The notes under the pieces: generated by a model | Told to the model about the DNA's origin: nothing | Databases searched by the model: none | Seen by the model: the letters and a program-made list of their open reading frames with translations, nothing else | In this document: piece by piece, positions 8,503 through 15,746 of the stretch | Layout of the letters: each line of letters starts with the position of its first letter | How positions within the stretch are numbered: position 1 is the first letter of the stretch | Made by a program: the position numbers and the translations under genes | Assembly: GCA_003491845.1 (NCBI GenBank) | Contig: DNBN01000132.1 | Coordinates: 1 to 15,746 of the forward strand | DNA length: 15,746 nucleotides | Direction: 5' to 3' | DNA from: Porticoccaceae bacterium | GTDB taxonomy: Bacteria > Pseudomonadota > Gammaproteobacteria > Pseudomonadales > Porticoccaceae

Positions 8503-8527
8503 TTTTCCCTTTCAGGAGTAACAATCC

Positions 8528-10522
8528 ATGGCCTCAAGAAGAGATCTTGCCAACGCTATCCGTGCCCTTAGTATGGACGCAGTTCAACAAGCCAATAGTG
8601 GCCATCCTGGTGCCCCTATGGGCATGGCTGATATTGCTGAAGTCCTTTGGAATGACTTCTTAAGTCACAATCCTGCAGATCCTAATTGGGTGAACCGAGA
8701 TCGATTTGTGCTCTCAAATGGCCATGGTTCTATGCTGCTATATTCTTTATTACACCTTAGTGGCTATGACTTGCCGATTGAAGAGATAAAGAATTTCCGT
8801 CAATTGCATTCGAAAACGCCAGGACACCCGGAGTACGGGTATGCGCCTGGCGTTGAGACAACCACAGGTCCGCTGGGCCAGGGAATTAGTAATGCGGTTG
8901 GTATGGCGTTAGCTGAAAAAGTGCTAGCGGCGCAATTTAATCGCCCGAATCATGAAATTATAGATCATCAAACTTATACATTTCTCGGTGATGGCTGTCT
9001 GATGGAAGGTATTTCTCACGAAGTTTGTTCTCTAGCCGGAACTCTAGAGTTGGGCAAGTTAACCGCCTTTTATGATGATAATGGTATCTCTATTGATGGT
9101 GAGGTTGAAGGTTGGTTCAGTGATGATACCCCCGGGCGCTTTGAGGCCTATGGTTGGCAGGTTATTGCTGATGTAGACGGCCATGATAGTGATGCGATCA
9201 AGAATGCTATAGAGGCTGCTCGTTTAGAACCTAATAAGCCAACACTAATTTGCTGCAAAACGATTATTGGTTTTGGGTCACCTAATAAGCAAGGGAAAGA
9301 AGATTGTCATGGTGCTCCTCTGGGTGTGGAGGAGGTGAGCTTAGCTCGGCAACAGCTGGATTGGAGTCATGGGCCTTTTGAAATCCCAACTGATCTTTAT
9401 GAGTCGTGGGATGCCCGTCCCCAAGGCGCAGTTGCACAACAGCTTTGGGAGGCACATTTCCAAGCCTATCGTACTGAATTTCCCGATCTTGCTGCGGAGT
9501 TAGAAAGACGCACAAGTGGTCAGTTGCCGGCTGATTTTAGTGAAAATGCTGATGCTTACATTGCTCAATGCCAAGCTAAAATGGAAAAAATTGCATCGCG
9601 TAAAGCCTCACAAAATTGTTTAAATGCCTATGGCCCACTGCTACCTGAGCTCCTAGGCGGTTCGGCTGATTTAGCAGGTTCAAATTTAACAATTTGGTCG
9701 GGATCAAAAGATATAAGTGCCAGTAATGCCAATGGCAATTATGTTTATTATGGTGTTAGAGAATTTGGAATGAGCGCAATTATGAATGGAATTGCGCTGC
9801 ACGGTGGCTTCATTAATTATGGCGCTACCTTTTTGATGTTTATGGAATATGCTCGCAATGCGGTGCGAATGGCCGCCATTATGAAGCAGCAAAGTATATT
9901 TGTTTACACCCATGATTCTATCGGCTTAGGTGAGGATGGCCCTACACATCAGCCTGTTGAGCAGCTCAGCGCATTGCGATCTACGCCTAATCTAAATACG
10001 TGGCGTCCTTGTGATACTGTCGAATCTGCGGTGAGTTGGAAAAGCGCTATTGAGAACCAAGATGGTCCTAGTGCACTAATATTTAGTCGGCAGGGTTTAG
10101 CGCCGATGCCTCGCAGTAAAGACCAAGTCACGGCCATTGGTCGCGGCGGTTATGTGCTGCAAGATTGTGTCAATCCAGCGGCGGTAATTATCGCTACTGG
10201 CTCAGAAGTTGAATTGGCTATAAATGCAGCTAATACCCTAGCGGAGCAAGCCATAGGTGTTCGTGTAGTTTCAATGCCCTGTGCAGAAATATTTTCTGCA
10301 CAAAATGTAGATTACCGCGATTCTGTTTTGCCACCAGCGTTGCGAGCACGAGTTGCCGTTGAGGCTCTTCATGCTGATTATTGGTACAAATTTGTTGGCC
10401 TTGATGGTCGAGTTGTCGGTATGCGTAGTTTTGGTGAATCGGCACCTGGTGGCGAATTAATGAAAGAGTTTGGCTTTACTACTGAAAACGTGGTGGCAAA
10501 TGTTTTAGAGGCAATCGGTTAG
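8528..10522 (+). CDS. tkt: Transketolase
   Basis: Transketolase moves two-carbon ketol units between sugar phosphates using thiamine diphosphate and a divalent metal, linking the pentose phosphate pathway to glycolysis. The 664-residue length matches E. coli TktA (663). Seen: SGHPGAPMG with His26, NGHGSML with His66, TPGHPEYG with His100, and the thiamine diphosphate motif [12 protein letters not shown] starting at 154 and running on to DDNGISIDG. The pyrimidine-domain catalytic Glu lies in [15 protein letters not shown], and [17 protein letters not shown] follows. A strong AGGAGT ribosome site precedes the ATG. The stop codon TAG overlaps the GTG start of epd by one base. It is the first gene of a four-gene sugar-phosphate cluster and divergent from the SAM-cycle operon. 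Confidence 0.98.
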   Translation: MASRRDLANAIRALSMDAVQQANSGHPGAPMGMADIAEVLWNDFLSHNPADPNWVNRDRFVLSNGHGSMLLYSLLHLSGYDLPIEEIKNFRQLHSKTPGHPEYGYAPGVETTTGPLGQGISNAVGMALAEKVLAAQFNRPNHEIIDHQTYTFLGDGCLMEGISHEVCSLAGTLELGKLTAFYDDNGISIDGEVEGWFSDDTPGRFEAYGWQVIADVDGHDSDAIKNAIEAARLEPNKPTLICCKTIIGFGSPNKQGKEDCHGAPLGVEEVSLARQQLDWSHGPFEIPTDLYESWDARPQGAVAQQLWEAHFQAYRTEFPDLAAELERRTSGQLPADFSENADAYIAQCQAKMEKIASRKASQNCLNAYGPLLPELLGGSADLAGSNLTIWSGSKDISASNANGNYVYYGVREFGMSAIMNGIALHGGFINYGATFLMFMEYARNAVRMAAIMKQQSIFVYTHDSIGLGEDGPTHQPVEQLSALRSTPNLNTWRPCDTVESAVSWKSAIENQDGPSALIFSRQGLAPMPRSKDQVTAIGRGGYVLQDCVNPAAVIIATGSEVELAINAANTLAEQAIGVRVVSMPCAEIFSAQNVDYRDSVLPPALRARVAVEALHADYWYKFVGLDGRVVGMRSFGESAPGGELMKEFGFTTENVVANVLEAIG

Positions 10523-11547
10523 TGCTTCGGATTGCCATTAATGGGTATGGACGTATTGGGCGCTCAGTTCTGAGAGCACTGTATGAATCAGAGTCACGTA
10601 ATTGGCTTGAGGTGGCTGCGATTAATGAGCTAGCTGATGCCAAAACAATTGCTCATTTAACACAGTATGACTCTACTCATGGTAGATTTCCTGGCACTGT
10701 TGAGCTAACTGAAGGCGGATTAGTGGTAAATGGCGATATCATCAAGTTGTTTCAGATGCATAACTTGAGGGATTTGCCTTGGCAGGATAATAACATTGAT
10801 GTTGTTTTAGAATGCAGTGGGAGTTTCACCGACAGAGCTACCGCTGAACAACATGTAGAAGCCGGAGCTAGTCGAGTTCTTTTTTCGCAACCTGCCGAAT
10901 CTAGTGTAGATGCAACTATTGTTTATGGTGTAAATCACCTGACACTTTTGGGTACTGAGCAGATAATTTCAGCCGCATCTTGCTCAACTAATTGTGTTGT
11001 TCCTGTTATTAAAGTACTTAATGACTGTTTTGGTGTAGAGGGTGGAGTTATTACAACTATTCACTCGGCAATGAATGACCAGCCGGTAATTGATGCTTAC
11101 CATCACACAGACTTGCGAAAAACAAGAGCGGCAATGCAGTCGATTATACCTGTGGATACTGGCCTAGCTTTAGGCATTGACAGGCTTTTGCCGGCACTTA
11201 CGGGACGATTCCAGGCCCAAGCGATGCGCGTACCTACCATGAATGTATCCGTTATTGATCTCTCGATTATGCTGAATAAATCAGTGGATGTGACCACTAT
11301 TAATCAGGTGTTGTCAGATGCAGCAGAAGGTCCTTTACACGGTATTCTTGGTTATACGAAGGAGCCCTTAGCGTCCTGTGATTTTAATCATGATCCTCGC
11401 AGTGGTATTGTCGATGCCAGCCAGACCAGGGTAAGTCAAAATAAGCTTGTTAAGGTTTTAATTTGGTTTGACAATGAATGGGGTTATGCAAATCGAATGC
11501 TGGATACGCTGAAAACTTGGTCCGATTTGTTTACCCACTCAGCCTAA
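10522..11547 (+). CDS. epd: D-erythrose-4-phosphate dehydrogenase
   Basis: This is a 341-residue member of the glyceraldehyde-3-phosphate dehydrogenase family. It has the NAD motif INGYGRIGRSVLRALYES, the nucleophile Cys154 in ASCSTNC and the base His181 in TTIHSAMNDQPVIDAYH. It matches the Epd branch rather than GapA: AINELADAKTIAHLTQYDSTHGRF, the strings VLFSQPAESSVDATIVYGVN and DFNHDPRSGIVD, and the ending FDNEWGYANRMLDT. Epd oxidises erythrose 4-phosphate to 4-phosphoerythronate, the entry to pyridoxal phosphate synthesis by the PdxB route. Its neighbour transketolase makes erythrose 4-phosphate. The GTG start shares a base with the tkt stop (TAGTG), with AGAGG about 10 bases upstream, so translation is probably coupled. 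A GAPDH side activity cannot be excluded. Confidence 0.92.
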   Translation: MLRIAINGYGRIGRSVLRALYESESRNWLEVAAINELADAKTIAHLTQYDSTHGRFPGTVELTEGGLVVNGDIIKLFQMHNLRDLPWQDNNIDVVLECSGSFTDRATAEQHVEAGASRVLFSQPAESSVDATIVYGVNHLTLLGTEQIISAASCSTNCVVPVIKVLNDCFGVEGGVITTIHSAMNDQPVIDAYHHTDLRKTRAAMQSIIPVDTGLALGIDRLLPALTGRFQAQAMRVPTMNVSVIDLSIMLNKSVDVTTINQVLSDAAEGPLHGILGYTKEPLASCDFNHDPRSGIVDASQTRVSQNKLVKVLIWFDNEWGYANRMLDTLKTWSDLFTHSA

Positions 11548-11580
11548 ATTAACCGCAAAAAAGGATGAAATAAACACAAT

Positions 11581-12750
11581 ATGAATGTGACATTAATGAC
11601 TAACCTTGATCTTAGTGGCGCGAAAGTTTTAATTCGTGAAGATCTCAATGTTCCGATTCATGATGGTCAGGTATCAAGTGATGCTAGAATAAGAGCTGCG
11701 GTTCCCACGATTCGTAAGGCCTTAGATCAGGCCGCTCAGGTGATTTTAATGTCACATTTAGGTAGACCCTCGGAGGGAGAGTTTACTCATATAGCCAGTT
11801 TACAGCCGGTTGCGGACCACCTAAGTGTCTTGCTGGGTGAGCCGGTGACACTGATAAGAAATTGGCAAAATGGTCTTGAAGATAACAATAATAAACTCGT
11901 TATGCTTGAAAATGTCCGCTTCAATGAAGGTGAAAAGGCCAATGACGATACATTGGCACAATCCTATGCGGCCCTTTGCGATATTTTTGTTATGGATGCC
12001 TTTGGTACTGCACATCGTGCTCAGGCATCAACTCATGGTGTTGCTAAATATGCACCTATTGCTTGTGCGGGGCCTCTTTTAGCCAAAGAGCTCGGTGCTC
12101 TAGAGCGGGCACTTGCCGCACCCGCGGCGCCTATTGCGGCCATTGTTGGCGGCTCTAAAGTATCGACCAAGCTTATGGTGTTAGAGAGCCTAGCGGGTAA
12201 AGTGGATCATTTAATAGTGGGTGGCGGTATCGCAAATACTTTTTTAGCCGCGGCTGGCAAGCCGGTGGGTAAGTCCCTTTATGAGGCCGACCTAATCCCT
12301 GCTGCAAAGAGGTTAATGGCTGCATCTAGCATTCCATTACCTACTGATGTGGTCGTGGGCAAGCAGTTCTCTGATACAGCTCAGGCGACAGTTAAACAGG
12401 TAGATGATGTTGCTGATGACGACATGATTTTTGATATAGGCCCAGATTCTGCCAAACATTTGGCAAAAATGATGACTACAATGGGAACAATAATTTGGAA
12501 TGGTCCGGTCGGTGTATTTGAATTCCCTCAGTTTTCCATGGGGACAGAGACTCTAGCTCAGGCGATTGCTTCTAGCGATGCCTTTTCTATTGCTGGGGGC
12601 GGTGATACTTTGGCCGCCGTTGACCAATATAAAATTGAGCGAAAAATTTCTTATATTTCCACTGGTGGTGGTGCATTCTTAGAGTATGTCGAAGGTAAGG
12701 CACTGCCGGCAGTGTCTATACTAGAGCAAAGAGCGGTGTCAACGGACTGA
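11581..12750 (+). CDS. pgk: Phosphoglycerate kinase
   Basis: Pgk transfers phosphate between 1,3-bisphosphoglycerate and ADP in glycolysis, and the reverse in gluconeogenesis. The 389-residue monomer has the usual two-lobed layout. The N-lobe shows REDLNVP (Asp21, Asn23), [18 protein letters not shown] (58-67) and [17 protein letters not shown]. The hinge and C-lobe show [31 protein letters not shown] and the nucleotide loop GGGDTLAA, then [14 protein letters not shown]. It closely follows the E. coli sequence pattern, including the start MxVxxMT-LDL. The best ribosome-like sequence, AAGGA, is about 15 bases before the ATG, longer than usual; no other in-frame start fits better except an internal ATG at codon 6. 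The gene follows epd by 33 bases. Confidence 0.98.
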   Translation: MNVTLMTNLDLSGAKVLIREDLNVPIHDGQVSSDARIRAAVPTIRKALDQAAQVILMSHLGRPSEGEFTHIASLQPVADHLSVLLGEPVTLIRNWQNGLEDNNNKLVMLENVRFNEGEKANDDTLAQSYAALCDIFVMDAFGTAHRAQASTHGVAKYAPIACAGPLLAKELGALERALAAPAAPIAAIVGGSKVSTKLMVLESLAGKVDHLIVGGGIANTFLAAAGKPVGKSLYEADLIPAAKRLMAASSIPLPTDVVVGKQFSDTAQATVKQVDDVADDDMIFDIGPDSAKHLAKMMTTMGTIIWNGPVGVFEFPQFSMGTETLAQAIASSDAFSIAGGGDTLAAVDQYKIERKISYISTGGGAFLEYVEGKALPAVSILEQRAVSTD

Positions 12751-12808
12751 AGATCTTTGTGATAAAAACATTATAGAATTACAATAGTTATAGGACAGGA
12801 GTTTATCG

Positions 12809-13873
12809 ATGGCACTTATTTCACTTCGACAGATGTTAGATCATGCCGCAGAGCACGGGTATGGTGTTCCTGCATTTAATGTTAATAATTTAGAGCAAAT
12901 GCGCGCAATAATGATGGCCGCTGACCAGACTGATAGCCCTGTTATTGTGCAGGCTTCTGCTGGTGCTAGAAAGTATGCTGGGGCACCTTTTTTACGCCAT
13001 TTAATTCAAGCGGCGGTTGAAGAGTGGCCGCATATTCCGATATGCATGCATCAAGATCACGGTACTAGCCCAGCGGTATGTCAGCGCTCTATTCAGCTAG
13101 GGTTTACCTCGGTAATGATGGATGGATCCCTTGAAGGTGATGGGAAGACTCCTGCTAGTTACGACTATAATATTGATGTGACCCGAAAAACTGTCGAAAT
13201 GGCGCATGCCTGTGGCGTCTCTGTCGAAGGTGAATTAGGCTGTCTTGGTTCTTTAGAAACTGGCCAAGCCGGAGAAGAGGATGGGGTAGGTGCTGAGGGT
13301 ATACTCTCTCATGATCAAATGCTGACAGACCCTGAGGAAGCGGCCGATTTCGTTGCCAAAACTCATGTTGACGCCCTGGCAATTGCCTGTGGTACTTCCC
13401 ATGGTGCTTATAAGTTTAGCCGTCCCCCTACTGGCGACATTCTTGCCATAGATCGCATTAAAGCGATACATGAACGCATACCCGGTACTCATTTGGTAAT
13501 GCACGGTTCTTCTTCAGTCCCTCAGGAGTGGCTCGCTGTTATCAATAAATATGGAGGTCAAATTCCCGAGACCTATGGCGTACCTGTTGATCAAATTTGC
13601 GAAGGTATCAAGCACGGCGTTAGAAAAATTAATATAGACACAGATTTGCGACTGGCCTCTACAGGCGCAGTCCGGCGATTTTTAGCTGAGAATCCGACCG
13701 CCTTTGATCCTCGTGCATTTTTAAAAGAAACTGTCACGGCAATGAAGGACATTGCCGTGGCTCGCTATGAATCATTCGGGACCGCCGGGCATGCTGGTGG
13801 GTTAAAATCGTTAAATTTAGACGGTATGACAGAGCGCTACCTCAGCGGAGAATTGGATCCAGAAATAAAATAG
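12809..13873 (+). CDS. fba: Class II fructose-1,6-bisphosphate aldolase
   Basis: The enzyme reversibly joins dihydroxyacetone phosphate and glyceraldehyde 3-phosphate into fructose 1,6-bisphosphate, using a zinc ion. The 354-residue product shows the catalytic and metal segment MHQDHG (Asp83, His84), MMDGS (about 103-107) and EGELG (about 140-144). Zinc ligands are also seen as His198 in GTSHGAYKF and His232 in VMHGSSSVP, and the phosphate-binding run KINIDTDLR is present. The TGQAGEEDG stretch and the long '[13 protein letters not shown]...[11 protein letters not shown]' end resemble the Pseudomonas Fda/CbbA type rather than E. coli FbaA. An AGGAG ribosome site lies 7 bases before the ATG. 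It is the last gene of the tkt-epd-pgk-fba cluster, 58 bases after pgk. Confidence 0.97.
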   Translation: MALISLRQMLDHAAEHGYGVPAFNVNNLEQMRAIMMAADQTDSPVIVQASAGARKYAGAPFLRHLIQAAVEEWPHIPICMHQDHGTSPAVCQRSIQLGFTSVMMDGSLEGDGKTPASYDYNIDVTRKTVEMAHACGVSVEGELGCLGSLETGQAGEEDGVGAEGILSHDQMLTDPEEAADFVAKTHVDALAIACGTSHGAYKFSRPPTGDILAIDRIKAIHERIPGTHLVMHGSSSVPQEWLAVINKYGGQIPETYGVPVDQICEGIKHGVRKINIDTDLRLASTGAVRRFLAENPTAFDPRAFLKETVTAMKDIAVARYESFGTAGHAGGLKSLNLDGMTERYLSGELDPEIK

Positions 13874-13903
13874 TAAAGCATTTTCTCTACTTACTATCAG
13901 CGA

Positions 13904-13922
13904 CTACCTTCATGTAAGGTAG
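13904..13922 (+). other. Perfect 7-bp stem-loop after fba
   Basis: CTACCTT (13904-13910) pairs perfectly with AAGGTAG (13916-13922) around the loop CATGT. It starts 31 bases after the fba stop. No T-run follows, so it is not a standard intrinsic terminator; it could stabilise the 3' end of the fba transcript. Confidence 0.5.
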
Positions 13923-13942
13923 ATGCCTCTCTATCGCAGAAG

Positions 13943-13963
13943 TCTTGGTTGACCTAACCGAGG
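13943..13963 (+). other. 8-bp stem-loop in the fba-cyclase gap
   Basis: As RNA, UCUUGGUU (13943-13950) can pair with AACCGAGG (13956-13963), with two G-U pairs and a 5-base loop GACCU. A weaker third hairpin, GAAGT (13963-13967) with ACTTC (13980-13984), overlaps it by one base and encloses the palindrome AGGTACCT. No U-tract follows directly. This may be leader structure of the diguanylate cyclase mRNA; the function is unknown. Confidence 0.4.
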
Positions 13964-14018
13964 AAGTAGGTACCTTATCACTTCTTTGCTATTATTTGGT
14001 GATGAATAGGATATACAA

Positions 14019-14981
14019 TTGAAAGACAATTACGATTTTTTAAAGGCCGTTGTGGACGCTACGATGGACAGCATGGTTGTTATTCAGACCGATGGATCCT
14101 TTGTATTTACCAATAAGAGTTGGCATGAATTAGGTCGTGTCAGTCAGTGGTTTACTGATAGCAAGTGGCAATCTGCAAACTACCTAACGGCCTGTGATGT
14201 GGCGGCTGCAAAAGGTGACCACTTTGCAGCTAAGGCCGCTAAAGGGATTCGCAAGGTATCGCGTGCGGAACAGGATGTCTATTATCTGGAATACCCCTGT
14301 GATGGCCTGCTAGCATCACGGTGGTTTGTGATGAGAGTGACTCAATTTTCGTTAGCAGATACGCAATATTTGGTGATTTCGCATCACGATATTACTGCGC
14401 GAAAACTAGCCGAGCAGGAAGCAACGGACCTTGCCCATTTGGATGATTTAACGGGTATTTCGAATCGTAGACGCTTTGAAGAATTTCTTAGCCATCAATG
14501 GCGTCGCAGTGTAAGGATGAAGACGCCCATATCACTGGCAATGATCGATATTGATCATTTTAAGCAAGTTAATGACACCTATGGACACGGCATTGGTGAT
14601 AAATATTTGAAGTTTTTGTCGTCAATTTTTTCAAAATCAGCCAACCGTCCAGATGATATATGTGCACGTTATGGCGGTGAAGAATTTACTATATTGCTGG
14701 GTTCAACAGATAGTTCCGGAGCAATGCAAGTGATTGAAAAATTGCTGAAAAATGTTCGAAATTTAAAAATTCCTAATGAAAATGCATCAACTAAACCAAC
14801 CTTGACCCTGAGCATTGGGTTAGCGACGATTTACCCTGATAAAACCAACGAGTACGAAGACTTGCTACTGGCGGCAGATAAATTACTCTATTCGGCTAAA
14901 ACAGCAGGTCGTGATACCCTTGCTCTTACGACTTGTGTCACGAATACACAGATGCTGGACATTACAATAATTTCTGCGTAA
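14019..14981 (+). CDS. PAS-GGDEF diguanylate cyclase
   Basis: The 320-residue protein has no membrane segment, so it is likely cytoplasmic. An N-terminal PAS sensor (about 5-128) starts LKAVVDATMDSMVVIQTDGSF-like, contains the NYLTACD and EYPCDGLLASRWFVMRV strings of one common PAS type, and ends in SHHDITARK. A short linker helix leads to a GGDEF domain (about 140-305) with DDLTGISNRR, the metal-binding Asp177 in MIDIDHFK, and an intact GGEEF at 219-223. This predicts synthesis of c-di-GMP from two GTP. An inhibitory site RxxD (Arg210-Asp213) lies five residues before GGEEF, so product feedback is expected. The start is TTG at 14019-14021: a stop lies in frame just upstream (14007-14009) and TAGGA is 8 bases before it. 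The ligand or cofactor of the PAS domain is unknown. Confidence 0.93.
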   Translation: MKDNYDFLKAVVDATMDSMVVIQTDGSFVFTNKSWHELGRVSQWFTDSKWQSANYLTACDVAAAKGDHFAAKAAKGIRKVSRAEQDVYYLEYPCDGLLASRWFVMRVTQFSLADTQYLVISHHDITARKLAEQEATDLAHLDDLTGISNRRRFEEFLSHQWRRSVRMKTPISLAMIDIDHFKQVNDTYGHGIGDKYLKFLSSIFSKSANRPDDICARYGGEEFTILLGSTDSSGAMQVIEKLLKNVRNLKIPNENASTKPTLTLSIGLATIYPDKTNEYEDLLLAADKLLYSAKTAGRDTLALTTCVTNTQMLDITIISA

Positions 14982-15070
14982 TTGCGGAACTGAGTATTTT
15001 GTCTGTGATGAACGTTTTTATAAGCCAAACATAGCGCGTTGTGTCTTACCGAGCGGAGGACTTAGGGCGA

Positions 15071-15746
15071 ATGCTGACAATACCAGATGTCTATGCCGTT
15101 GGGCTCCCTACTATTGCGGGGCTTATTATTCTCAAAGCCATGTTTTCGGCATACAAAAAATGTAATTATTACCACTTAAACGATACTGCTGGTACCGCTG
15201 GGCTATTACTTGTTGGCAACATCGCGGTTTTACTGATATCACAGGTACTGATCATCGGCGGTTACTTTTATTTATACAGTTTTAGTTTTATAAAAGTAAG
15301 TGCACACTTACTTTTTGGGGTCTATGGATAGCGACTTTTTTGGCTATTGATTTGGTATTTTATGGTTATCACAGAGTCTCACACCAGGTGAGACTTTTAT
15401 GGGCAGTACATATGAATCATCACTTCAGTGTCCACATGGACCTTATGGTTGCTTTTCGTCAAGCCTGGTTTGGTCCTCTCTCCAAAGTGCCTTTCTTTAT
15501 GGCTTTGCCGCTGCGTGGATTTTACTGCTGTGGCGGGAGTTTGTTCAACCCTTTGGGGTGTTCTTGGCCATATACAATGGATAGATCGATTGGGCTGGCT
15601 GGACAAAATGTTTAATACTCCCTCTACACATCGCGTGCATCACGGTACCAACTCACAATATATAGACAGTAACTATGGTAACTTGTTAATGATTTGGGAT
15701 CGATTGTTTGGCACCTACACACAGGAAAAAGAACCTGTAACTTTTG
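15071..15746 (+). pseudogene. Fatty acid hydroxylase/sterol desaturase family gene, split by three -1 frameshifts, 3' end outside window
   Basis: The intact protein would be a membrane diiron oxygenase of the fatty acid hydroxylase superfamily. It begins at ATG 15071, 10 bases after GGAGGA; an in-frame GTG at 15041 is less likely. The N-terminal part has several hydrophobic segments and the family-like YYHLNDT. All three histidine boxes are present but in different frames: HRVSH (15370-15384) and HMNHH (15409-15423) in the second frame, and HRVHH (15629-15643) in the fourth segment. The frame moves back by one near 15312-15320 (T5G4), near 15520-15523 (T4) and near 15552-15558 (T3G4). Stop codons follow in the abandoned frames at 15329-15331, 15613-15615 and 15582-15584. 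After three shifts the original frame returns and stays open to the window end with NYGNLLMIWDRLFGTY. This is either a recent pseudogene or a sequencing artefact at homopolymers. Confidence 0.8.

Noticed and set aside
8381..8527. SAH or SAM riboswitch controlling the metK-ahcY operon
   Set aside because: No conserved SAH- or SAM-riboswitch core is visible here or in the 22- and 39-base gaps within the operon; a protein regulator explains control better.
9282..10445. Minus-strand frames inside tkt
   Set aside because: They are low-complexity antisense shadows of conserved transketolase coding sequence.
13874..14018. c-di-GMP riboswitch in front of the cyclase gene
   Set aside because: The hairpins do not show the conserved loop and junction bases I know for either c-di-GMP class.
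15300..15570. Programmed ribosomal frameshifting in the hydroxylase gene
   Set aside because: Three separate -1 shifts would be needed, none of the sites is a canonical X XXY YYZ heptamer in frame, and no clear stimulatory structure follows each. Decay or read error is simpler.

Overview
The window looks like chromosomal DNA from a gammaproteobacterium related to the pseudomonads, probably a marine lineage. It is moderately AT-rich and has no insertion sequence, phage gene, tRNA, rRNA or CRISPR array. The assignment rests on gene content and order. A long FabY-class ketoacyl synthase is typical of Pseudomonas-like bacteria. The block [ArsR/methyltransferase regulator - metK - ahcY] facing away from [tkt - epd - pgk - fba] resembles the arrangement I recall from Pseudomonas. 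The exact genus cannot be read from this sequence.

Layout. Positions 1-83 hold the tail of a + strand gene that looks like serA. It overlaps, tail to tail, an AraC/GlxA-type regulator (minus, 61-1074). From a short divergent gap runs fabY (+, 1191-3083), which overlaps tail to tail a secreted trypsin-like protease (minus, 3049-3921). The protease begins inside the stop codon of rsmE (minus, 3921-4652). An intrinsic terminator at 4726-4762 separates rsmE from the upstream operon, read right to left: SahR-like regulator (8380-7391), metK (7368-6214), ahcY (6174-4780). This is an S-adenosylmethionine/S-adenosylhomocysteine cycle unit with its likely own regulator.

From the shared promoter gap (8381-8527) the + strand carries tkt, epd, pgk and fba (8528-13873). 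These encode central sugar-phosphate metabolism: pentose-phosphate exchange, erythrose-4-phosphate oxidation (toward vitamin B6), and two reversible glycolytic/gluconeogenic steps. A 145-base gap with two clear small stem-loops leads to a PAS-GGDEF diguanylate cyclase (14019-14981). The window ends in a fatty acid hydroxylase/sterol desaturase gene that keeps all three histidine boxes but is split by three successive -1 reading-frame shifts.

Most of the window is housekeeping. The points that merit a second look are the broken hydroxylase gene, the self-regulated SAM-cycle operon with a near-perfect -10 box over the first possible start codon of its regulator, the coupled rsmE-protease junction, and the unexplained hairpins before the cyclase. 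I found no convincing new multi-gene system.
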